DNA from: Macrocystis pyrifera
Lineage: Eukaryota; Sar; Phaeophyceae; Laminariales; Laminariaceae
Length of the DNA: 64,000 bases
Reading direction: 5' to 3'
Assembly: GCA_031763025.1 (NCBI GenBank)
Contig: JASSKH010000028.1
Location: forward strand, 1,860,001-1,924,000
Made by a program: the position numbers and the translations under genes. Below the pieces are notes generated by a model, which saw nothing but the letters and a program-made list of their open reading frames with translations, was not told the origin of the DNA and did not search any database. The number at the start of each line of letters is the position of its first letter. Position 1 is the first letter of the stretch. Shown piece by piece: positions 44,298 through 56,300 of the stretch.

Positions 44298-47200
44298 GGT
44301 ACCATGCCATGCATGGCCGTAGTCGTACTACCGAAAGAGGAGGACGGGGGGGGCAGAAGAGAAGGGAGGGAGGGAGGGAAGTGGAGGAGTGGGGGAGTGG
44401 GAACACCGCCCTGGCATACCTGGCGAAAAATTGAAGAATTGAAAAAAAAAAATCAGGAACGAGAAAAAAAAAAAAATATATATATATATATATAATACAT
44501 ATGTAGCGCAGGGCTGGTCGGAGACGGCAGGGAAGGGGCACGGCTCTGCGGCAGCGGAGAGCCTCGCACCCTAAGCCTGACCCCCGACAGAATCGGTTAG
44601 AAGGGAGAGAGACCCTGTCTCTTGGGACGACCGGTGTGACTAATAAACGAACAAGTAACGACCATGTCCGACTGCTGTTGCCGGCATGTTTCTTTCATAC
44701 CGTTTCGCTACTCTCCAAAATAGAGAGTACACAACCGGCTGCCTCGGTATGTTTCCTCAGTTTCTTCAACACGCAAAACAACCCGCTGAAATAAATATTT
44801 CAAATATTCGGCTGCTGGTACGGTTCAGAAAGCTTATCCCAGCGTGCGGCTCGCTTTGCCTCCCGTCGTTGTCCAAATAACCTCCCCCACTCCCGGTGCT
44901 CCGTCTCGCGGCAACGAAGGCGGGTCTGAAATTGTAGTTGTCGTATAATCTAAAGAGCAATTAATATTAATAGTGTACTTTATTTTTGGTACCGTATTTT
45001 GATGCTACAAAAGTGACCGTAGTTGATTGACAAATGAAACTGCTGTACCAAACAAACCGCCAAATTGATATTACGGGGGACCATAGTAAATAGGACCAAA
45101 ATATTGTAAGCAAAAATAGGAAAATGTGTAGGTTTTTGTGTCTACCGTAGGTCCTATTTACTATGGCCCCCCGTAACAGTAAGAAATATCTGTAATCTGC
45201 AACAATAAAACTGATCGTAGACGAATCAAACAACTGCTGTATCATAACTGTACGTGTGCTACGGTGCCACAGAAGCAACTGGAACCCAAGCACTCACCGT
45301 CCGCATTAATATTTCGTCTCCCACCACCAGCGGTCCGATCAGCCCCCGGAGAGTCTTCAGAAGCTCGTCCACGTCGCCCTTGAACAGCTGCCCGTTCACC
45401 TGTCGGGACAAACAACACGACGACGCGACCAGGGAGAGGAAGCGGGGGTGGGGGTCGGTTGCTCATGTCATGCATGGCCGTAGTCGTACGACCATAGTCC
45501 CTCGCATCACAACAATATGCCGAGACGGAGCACGTCGAGGTTTCACCGACCGGGCAGGCGTTCGCTCGCACCAAGCGCAAAGCGTAGCGTGAGGTGCTGG
45601 GCGAGTCGCATGAAGGGAGAGCTGCATCCTACCAAGAACTGCTTGTGAGGCGGACTTGCGTACGGATGACAGCTTCAATGAGTTACTACGGGGGACCATA
45701 GTAAATACCTGGTAGGACCTACGGTATACACAAAAACCAATCTATTTCCCTACTTTTACAAACAACATGTGGTCCTGATCACTATGTCCCCCGTAATAGT
45801 ATATTTCCCGGTGTGGCCACTTCGAAAGACACCAATGGGTATACTCATTTTGCTGTCTCGTGGGTACACACTACCTGGTACACACTACAGTACGTACGTG
45901 ATACGATCACTCCCCTTGTGCGGAGTTAAGGTTCTCCACCCGGCACGAATGAACTATCTCACTCGACCGCCGCCTCCCACAACGACAGGCGAGGAACTAG
46001 ATGATCTGCTTACAGATCATGATCTATCTGTCCCAAGGTATGCAAGCTTGACAAAAACTGTCATTGCGCAGCAGCACCTACACGCGGGACCCGAATCGTT
46101 TCATCTGGTACAGCAAGCGTTCGGCCCAGCAGAGCAATTAAATACAAAGACTCCAACCCAAGCTGCCCCTTTTTTTGTTTCGGTTTCATCCGCTCTAATA
46201 CGTACAGCACTCTACAATTTTTTGCGTGGCCCCGTAAGGCTAAGATGGGGGACCCGACCCGACCGGTGACGCACGGACGCAGCCCACCTGTATGGACTCC
46301 CTCTGCGCGTCCTTGAGGGCCTGCTCGTAGTCCACCGTGGCCGGCGGGGGCAGGGGAATGCCGAGCAGGGTGTGTCGAAACTTCGTGAGCACGGTGAGGA
46401 GCTCGTCGTCGGAACTGCTCACTTCCACCTGCGGTTTACGCATTAAAAAACACACACACACACGATACCGTAATCCCTCTTGAGTTCCCTGGGTCAATCT
46501 TATCTATTTTTTAAAATAAGTTTACTACTGCTCCTTCTCTCCACCTCCCGGGGTGAGGGGGGCGGCCAAAACAACACTTTTTCACTAAACCAAACTCATT
46601 CTACTCTGATTCCAAGAAGCTTTTACGCCAGCAAATGTGGGTGCAATTTGCAAAGGGGGTCGCTTTGGGGATGGGAGGATGAGGGTTGGGGGTTGGGGGG
46701 GGGGGTGCTCGATATCATGCATGGTCGCAGTCGTGGGGGGGTTACTCATGCCATGCGTGGTCAAAGTCATGTGACCATAGACCCTCGCATCTCGACAATA
46801 GCGGGACGGATACACATCGGGTTTTCACCGACCAGGCAGGCATTGCTTGCACCAAGAGCGGAGCGCCGAGAGTAGTTCGGCGAGGAATCGCGTGAAGGGT
46901 GAGATGCATTCTACATAGTACTGAAAACCTCTAGCTCTTCAATGGATGACAGCGTCGGATGAAATACAAGAGGGGTTAAACTTTGGCATTGGCGTATGAG
47001 AGTTGGGGATTGGGGGGCTTGCGCGTGTGTGCGGAGAAACGAAACAACAAAAATACAAGATACTGCTAGCTCGACGCTGTTAGCATGAGGCTGTTAAAAA
47101 CCGGAGGTCATACGTCTGCCGACGCTGTTAGGTTGGCACTGTGAGCTGTACGCTGCTGTTAGCTTTGAGACGCTGAAAGAGTTACGCAGCTAGCTTGACG

Positions 47201-49101
47201 CTGTCAGCTTGGACGATGTTAGCTCGACGCCGCACGCTTAATTCTGTTAGCTCGACGCTGTCAACTCGATGCTCTGAGCTCCACGCTTACAGCGCCACGT
47301 TGACAGCTTGACGTTGCTGATACACAAAGTTTACCATCCCACCCGTCCAAAAGTCGGTCGCCTGACATTGACAAGGGCGACCGTCATCATCGAACCCCCT
47401 CACCGTGTACCCACCGTTACCCACCGCGCCGACAGATGAGAAGGCGCCGAAAACTATTTCTCGTGAAAGTCATACAATACCCCTCACCTGCGCCTTCAAG
47501 GCATTCCGGGCCATACCGTCCAGCTCCCGCAGCAGTGGCGCATCCCCCACCCCGGCGTCACACTGGTCGGCGACCATCCTGGCAAACCAAACACAACACC
47601 GGAAAGATGAATAAATAAAACCAACCAGGACCTCGAAAACCGCCCAGCGGGATACACAATTGCATAGTCCGACTACTGCTGGAACGCTAAACGCTAACGA
47701 CAGTTTGTACGCCGTACATTACCAGCGATCGCCCGTGCCCACGATCGCAAAAACGATCTCCGGGAGGAACCCCGTTAGGGAGCAAGCCTAGGCCCGTCCA
47801 CATGCTGCTGGATGCAAGCTCTGAGCAACGACGGGGTGACGAGCGCGCCAACGAAACAATCCCGAAAACGAGAGGTCGAGAGCCCACCAACACCAACACC
47901 ACTAGCCCCAACACCAACACCACCAACAATACCAACACCAACACCAACACCAACACCAACAACTATACCAACACCAACACCTCCAACTATATCAACACCC
48001 ACACCGTCAACTATACCGACAACAACACCAACACTTAGCACCAACACCCAGCAACACCCACCCTAATACCAACAGCATCAACAACTAACATCGACACCAC
48101 CAACATCACCAACAACACCAACAACACCCACACCAACACCAACTGTTAACACCAACTGTTAACACCAACTGTTAACACCAACACCACCAAACACTACCAT
48201 CCACCAAGCCCCCCCCAAAGACCTACTCTCACCCCGAATAGTCCAGCGGGAGAAGAATCCCCAAGGTCTGCGGTTGCCCGTCCGCCGATATCCTCCCTTC
48301 GCTAGCAGCCGCCGCCTCATCAAGCACCTCGCCCGCCGACCTCGACCCCGTCCACGACCTCGGTCTGGACGGCATCGACTCCGACCTTGCCCCTCTACCC
48401 TCCTGCCGAGGAGGCGTGCGTCTCTCCGCCGACCCCACCGCACCGCCACTCCCGCCGCTCCCGCCGCCGCTACTGCCGCCACCACCGCCGCCGCCGCCGG
48501 CAACACTGCACGCGGCGGAAAAACCCGGCGCAACCTCTGCGAGTGCGGCGACAACCTCCTCCCCGCGCTGCTGGCATTAGCGTTAGCGCTGGCGCTGGTG
48601 TCGCTGCTGAAGCTCGCCCGTGGCGGGGGGGACCGCGACCGCGAGAAGGCACGGTCCGCCCGCCTGAACGGACTCCCGGCCGGGCTGTTCACCGAAGAGA
48701 CCGGGGAGATCGCACCGCCCCCGCCACCCCACCCGCCACCACCACCCCCGGAGCTGCCACCGTACTGCTTCGTTGCTGCGGCATAGCCACCAACGCCGCC
48801 GCCCCGCGCAGACGAGACCGGTGAGGTAACCCGTCCGACGCCGCCTGGGGCGACGACAATGCCGCCACCGCCGGTGCTGCCACTGCGCCCCATTGACGAG
48901 CCATTCTGGCTGCCTGGGGGAGACGCGCGGCCCCTCCCGCCGCTGTTGGAGGGGCTCATCCGCCGGCCGTAGCTCGAAAGCGCGCCCCCGCTGTTCGAGC
49001 GGCGGCACGCTCTCGGGCTGAGATCGTTCGAAGTCCCCCTCCCGCTCCCGTCCCAGGCAGTCGCGTTCGCGCCCGAGTCGGTCCCCGCCAAACCCCCGTA
49101 C

Positions 49102-49146
<45 letters not shown>

Positions 49147-49842
49147 TGCTGCTGTTGGTGTTGCTGCTGCTGCTGCTGCTGCTGCTCTAAGCCTTCCAGC
49201 CGCCGCCGCCGCAGCCGCTCCTCGGCGACCGTCGGAGGGCGACTCGCCGCACCGCTCTGCTGCGACTCCGCGCGGTTGTTGCTTACGGCGGCTGCCCCCG
49301 GAGTTTCCGACAACGACCGTACCTGCAGGGCCGGCACTAATGGTACATCCAAGAAGCTGTTGGTCACCGCGGGCGACGTATCTAACGTCACCTGGGCCGT
49401 CCCAACCCCCATTACACCCAAACTCCCACTCGCACTCGTACCGGCACTAACACCCGAACTCACCCCTCCCCCAGAAACCCCTATCCCAACCATCTGCGCC
49501 CAGGTCATCCCCGGGCTCATGCCCGAAGACCCCGACTGCGGCCCATGGCTCAATCGAGAAGTCGAGCTGACGTGCATCTCGGGGACGTGCGAGAGATCTC
49601 TCGGCTGCTGCTGAGCGAACATGGAAGGGTGTGTGCCCCAAGGCTGATGGAGGAGTTCCGGCGGGGGCAGAGGCGGGGGCGGGGGCGGAGGTGGCGGTGG
49701 GTGGTGGTGGTGGTGATGGTGGTGGTGAGGAGCGCCGTGCGGCGCGTATCTCATCAGGGACCCCGGCGGCGCGTCCCTTCCGGGAGGGTTATACCCCAAA
49801 AAGGGAGATTCTGGCGGTGGCGGGGGTGGTGGTGGTGGTGGT

Positions 49843-49877
<35 letters not shown>

Positions 49878-50097
49878 AGGCACACTCGGGCCGGCGACGA
49901 AGTGGCTGCGCGCGGGGGGCGTGGCCGCCCTGGCAATATCAGACTGCACCATCGCCCCGGTCGTGGTAGAGGACAGCGCGTCCCACGCGCTGGTCACCTG
50001 CGGCCCCAAGCTCACTGTTCTCACGATGTCGCCGGTGGGGTGTGGTCGATGGGGAATGCCTATCGTCACGGCCGATGCACGCCGCAACGGCTGTGGT

Positions 50098-50130
<33 letters not shown>

Positions 50131-50268
50131 GGGGGTGTTGTTGTGGCTGTTGCTGCTGCTGCGGGTGCTGTTGCAGCTGTTGCTGCTGCTGTTGCTGCTG
50201 TTGCTGCTGCTGTTGCTGCTGTTGCTGCTGCTGTTGCTGCTGTTGCTGCTGTTGCTGCTGCGGGCGTA

Positions 50269-50327
<59 letters not shown>

Positions 50328-53300
50328 GGATGTAACTCCACAGGTAGCAGCGTTCTCCCCGCAGGAAACGCCGAAGCCGACGAGGAGCTCGCGCCTCCCG
50401 AGCCGTTCGAGGCGGGCACCGACCGCGCCATGTCGAAGCCAAGGTCAACAAGAACCGGCGCCGCGGCGGCGAGCCCGTCATCAGCTCCCTGCCCCCCCGC
50501 CCCCCCCCCCCCCCCCCCCCCCCCGCAACCACCTGCGCCGGCGAAGACCCCGACTGCATCGCTACAGCCGGCACCCCCACCACCGCCGTCGATGTGGCGG
50601 GCGCCCTATCACCGAAACCTGAGAAGAGCATCGCCCGAGGTTGTCCAGTCGCCGCCATCCCCCGTTCCGTGGCCGCAGCTGCTGCCGCAGATGCTGCCGC
50701 CGCCGCTACCCCCATACCAGCTACCGCGAATGGGACATTCTGGCCCGCGCTCCCCGGAACGAAGCCGTTAGGCGGCGAGCTGGTGCCGGTACGGCCGACG
50801 TCCCCGCCGCGCTCCGGCGGCCAGCCTTGGCGGTCAAGCGCATCCGAGGTCGTCGACGCGCCGTCCCACCTCGCGCTGCCGCCGACGCCGCCGCCACCAC
50901 CACCACTACCACCAACGCCACCACCTCCAACACCTCCAACAGCAACGCCTTCGCTACCACCAACACCAACACCAACAACACTACCACTACCACCAACACC
51001 ACCAACACCACCAACACCAACAACGTCAACACCACCACCACCACTACCGCCAACACCACCACCACTACCGCCACCGCCGCCGCCGACACTAGCGCCAGCA
51101 CCGACAACGCCAACACCGATCCCGTTCCCCGCCTTGACCACGTGGGGACCGGGGGACATCGGCCCCCTCGCGTTCGGCCGAGGCCTGCGGGCGGTGGGAG
51201 CGAGGAGCGTGGGGCTCGACGTCGGGGACGCTGCCGCTACTGGCGACGTCTCCGCGGCGCCCATGATCTGAGGGCTAGGGTTAGTGGGGTCCACACGGTC
51301 GATGCGGAGCCGGCGGACCGCCTCCATCAGGCAGTGCTCTAGGGTGTTCCGGGCGTCGGGGTCCGGACTATATTGTGTAAAATATCCGCCAATGATGCGT
51401 GAGGTGTATAGAACCGGACGAAAACAGAATAAGGAAGGAGGAGGGGGAGTGAGGGGGTGGGCGGTGGGATGGGTGGGTGGGTGGGTGGATTAGCGGGTGA
51501 ATGGGTGGGTGGGTTTATAGGTGAATAGGGGTGGCGGTTTCGTGGGTGGATGGTTGGGTGGGTAGGTGGGTGGGTGGGTTAGTGGGTGGATGGGCAGAGA
51601 AGGCGGAAAGCAACCGGGGGATACAAAAAAAAAAATGAACGGATCGAGAGCTAAGGAAACGAAACAAGCACAACGTGAACAACGGCATAATATGATATAA
51701 GTGCACCAGATATGACACGAGCATCGCATTCGCTGGCTCCACCAAGAGTTTGAGGCCAAGCCCAAAGCATGCTTTTTTTTTTTGCGGGATCACAGCTGAT
51801 TCGGCCTTGTAACAGACAGTGGAGGGAGGGGGGGGCGGGCAAGCAGCACTTTTTTTCGGGTCACGCGGCGAGGCCGCGTGCGCGGCGAGCACCCATCACA
51901 CGGGGGAGCGCCAGCTGCCCCATCCCTCCACTAGTCACATGCCAACCGCCCTACGTACCTATACGTACTATTAAGGGGGACCATAGTAAATAGGACCAAA
52001 TATTGTGAGTAAAAATAGTCAAATATATAGGTTTTTTATGTATACCATACCTGGTAGGTCCTATTAACTATGGACCCGCGTAATAGCTTGTGCGTTAATA
52101 CTCCACAGCTATCTACACCGGAACGCAATTCCTGTTGCACTACTGCCATACCTGGTACGTGTTATACCTGCGGGTACAATACGTACTGCTATGCCTGGTA
52201 CGCCAATGATACCGGGTTCTACAACTGCATGGACACAATGGTCTTCCGTATTATCTGATACGTACTGCTAAAGTCGGTCTATAAATAGTATACTGATGTT
52301 GTATAAATACCGATGGCGGATGGTGGTGAAATCACGTTCGATGTTGATTTCGGCTGCTGCGGGGACATGATGGCGTTGACGATAGAGTGTGCGTGCAACA
52401 CAAGCTACAAGTGCGACAACAGGGTGGGCGGATTATCTCTACCCACCCAAAAACATATCTGTAATTTGGGGGCAAGATCCATCCCCTAGGTTTTCGCCTT
52501 TAAATGCGTACCTTGGTACTTACCGCAAAAGATGCACGTGCGTGCATGTAAGGCTCTTCAGAATTGCACCTAGATTCAATACGGTTGTATGTATAGCAGG
52601 AGCTATGGCACATATGTATTGCCCGCACGGTACCAAATGGGACCAGGGTGGAGAGGTGGTCCTCCGGCGGCTCCTGCGCAGGGCTGCATATATTTCTGTA
52701 CCCACTACAAATGAGCAGGGTGCCAAACGAGGACAAAGATATTAATACTCGTACTCGTACTCGTGCTGCGGGGTCAAAGCATCAAATGGGAACAGGGCGC
52801 CAGGTGCCAGGTGGCAAAAAAAAAAAACGCGCAAATCCAAGAATCTTGCACGTATACACGTGCATAGAAAACGTTATCCGCTGGTGCTTGCACCATGTAC
52901 CATCCACCACAACAAAAAATGTCAGAATTTGAAGACCTATGTACAATATACGCACGGCGTGTGTATATCTATACGATATACATCGCACGCTTGATGAAAG
53001 CATCACACGCAGCTTGCGAAAATTAGTTTCGAAAAAGAAAAAAAAAACGATCATCATAGCATAGCAGTAGCTGAAGTGTTCTGTTTTTTTTTTCCCCCAT
53101 CAAAATATCGCAGAACAAACGATCTATGTACAACAGCAGTAGCAGCTGTATGATTCTGAAGTAAATTAATTGTTAGCCAACATTCCTGCCTAAAGCCCGA
53201 CACAAGTATACCAAATACGGGGGACCAGAGTAATCAGGACCCATCACGTCCACAAAAACCTATATACTCCAGTATTTTCACCCAGAATATTTGATCCTCA

Positions 53301-56300
53301 TTGCTATGTTCTCTCATACCAGCTAGTAGTTAATGGTCTATCCCAGCTATAGGTATCACATCAGAATATATATGCTGCGAAACAATACAAAAATACCTGG
53401 TACCCCCTCTGACCGAAAAATCTAAGGGCGAACGAATTGCATAACCGTCAATATAACGGCGATTTTAACACAGTCGAGATATGTCAATATAGGATACGAC
53501 GCTCGTAGGAATAGTATCATGCTTCATCTGTACCTGGTATAATATACCATACGAGGAAAGGTGGGGATGGTTTATTCCGCTCGAGTAAAAATCTGTCGAT
53601 TTACTTTTTCATAAGTGGTGTGATACAGCAGCTTGCCGCTGTGATGCTTTCCCTTGGCTGCGATTCTACCGTCGACTACACTAGTTTCGGACGTCGGCCA
53701 GACCATCCAACAGATCATTCCTACTTCATGATGCAGACTTTCAGGGCAGATGATCTGTATGATCTGCACGATCCAGCCCAAGTAGCCGGGGTGGGAGGGC
53801 CGTACGATCTGCACGGTCGAGCGCATTGCTCCCTGCGCTGGATACCCAGTCAACAAGATAAATCCTGCATAATATCTTGCAACGGCACGCTAGGATCTAG
53901 ATGATCTATCTGTAGATAGATAGATCGATCGTGAGATGTCCGGCGCGTGAACAGCTCACAATCTATACACCAAGGGCGCTTGTAGCATGGTAGGAAATCT
54001 CGCGGGTATGGTATCAGGGTCAATACTAAACGTACCCGACTACCCAGATATTGCAGCCGAAATGCAACATTGAGTTAACGTCGAAGATGGTATATGGTAT
54101 TGGGGGGCTGAACCCGGGTACTGACACGGGCAAATCCGGGTACAAACCCGGGTACGTAAATATGTGGCCTATACTGAACGATACCCGACTACCCGAAAAT
54201 ACTATCGAAATTATCACATGCAACAGGTAACCAGGGAATACGTAGTACCAGTATTATATACTACTGTACGACGGGTACGGTATTATGGGGTGGCGATATC
54301 GGTAAAATATACCCGTTGGTAGGTTACGCCCGCTGGTTGGTTATACCCGTTGGTAGCCTATACCTGTTGGTAACTTATACCTGTTGGTAACTTATACCCG
54401 TTGGTAACTTATACCCGTTGGTAAGTTATACACGTTGGTAGGTTACATCTGCTGGTAGGTTATACCCGTCGTTAGGATACTCAAAGTACATGTAGTGATA
54501 ATACCGGACGGAACCTCGGCGTGTGAATTTTCCAAGCCAACGGTACTTTAGAGTTGAAACAAGAGACCCGAAAGATCCGAATGAAGATAATATTGTGGGA
54601 CTGCGAGGCTTACAGTTCACAGTGGACGATAGAAGGCGTCAGCGAGCCACTCCGTACCGGCTGCTGTGAACTGCAAGCCCCAACGCATGATAGCACGGCA
54701 ACAAAGAACACTCACATAGTCACATACCACTACTCTGGGCGAAAATGTAAGGCACGTTTACTGTTCATTTTCATGCCTGAACGCTACTGATATTTCCGTC
54801 CAGAGGGGTACACACCATGCGAGTACGGTACACAAACTCTTGGTCTAACCCGGCACTGGTATGATATTATACTTCGTACGAGACGTCTATTAATAGTATT
54901 TTACTATTAATAGCCATTTTCTTGAAAAAATTGAACAAAATGAAAACAAAAATAAAATAGAAACAAAAAACATGTGGCTGGCTACCATTCATACTCTGTA
55001 TGTAGACGTATTTAATTAGACCACACTAGTGTAGTATCATATCAGGTATTGTACGTATTTACAGCACAGGTATTCTCTACGATAAGATAAAACCGCGCCC
55101 TGGAGGTAATCGCGCTACATCGATAACAGTCGTATACATTACCAGGTGACACCTACAAGCACCACCGGCTTCGGGGGCAAAGTTCATTGGAATTAGGGCT
55201 GCAATGATTATCATATGCTACAGCAGTAATTATTGCCATCAGTTTACGGATTAATTGTATATTGCACGCCGGCACCTGTTTTGAGGGGTCGTTGAGCGGG
55301 TCGGGGCGGGGGACTGGCGGCCAGGCGACACACACAAGCCTCTCTCGTTCGTCTGCGACGTCCACCTGCTCGGAGCGTCAGTCAGCGTTAGCAAATGCGT
55401 TGCACGAGGACAGCGACAACGAACAGGCATCAGAGGGGCGCGGGGGCGAACCGCCGACCAAAAACAGGTGAGGAGGGGATAGATATGGTTGAAGATTGAT
55501 TGATGCAGGAGAGCAAGAACGAAGAGCAGGAGAAGCGCCGTGGTGCTGCAGAATGGTTGAAAGGGACTTGGCTCGAAACCCTAACTCTGACCCTAAACGC
55601 TTGGGAAAGTCCTCGAAAATATAATGAGCCCAGGCTATAGGTTTGGCTGACTATTACGGGGGGCCATAGTAAATAGGACCTACGGTACACACAAAAACCT
55701 ATACATTTCCCTATTTTTACTAACAAAATTTGGTCCCATTTACTATGGTCCCCCGTAAATAGTTTAACCCGTTTAGTACTGTAGTGTGCACGTACCTAAA
55801 TATGCCTCTAATTCCAAGTGTCTTGTCCCCGAAACGAGAGGGTTAAGCCGCCGACTACTTACTAATACACTAGTTATCGGCTGGCTAGGTATGAACAAAA
55901 ACAGGTAGTTTTGCGTGTACTAATTTGCAGCGGAATGATGTGTATTCCTGTCTGACTGGCGCATTCTGTACTTGAATTGTGGGTTTTACCGATGAAGACT
56001 ACAAGTCAGTGGTTTGCATACTTCGCCGCCCAACCGATAACCAGAGCTGTTAACGGGTAAGATAGAACCTCGCGGGTCGACTCGGGTCGGGTCGGGTCAG
56101 GGTGACGGTCGGGTCGGGTCAAGGCGGGTCGGGTCGGGTCAGGGTGAGCCGTCACGGTCGGGTCGGGTCGAGGCCACCCTGACCCGACCCGACCCGATCC
56201 GTGATATTTTAAAGACCTCCGAAACCCGACCCGCGGGTCGGGTCGTGATCCGTGAAGAGCCCTGCCAGTAATATGAATACGATCGTAGTAACCAGCTGGG

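Noticed and set aside
44116-44541. Minus-strand ORFs with poly-Pro
   Set aside because: Translation of the 88-nt homopolymer, not coding. Only the segment 44014-43827 is supported as an exon.
49545-50771. 408-codon plus-strand ORF with long poly-Cys
   Set aside because: Antisense of CAG-type poly-Q coding in the host gene. A poly-Cys protein is an artefact of the GCT/TGC reading.
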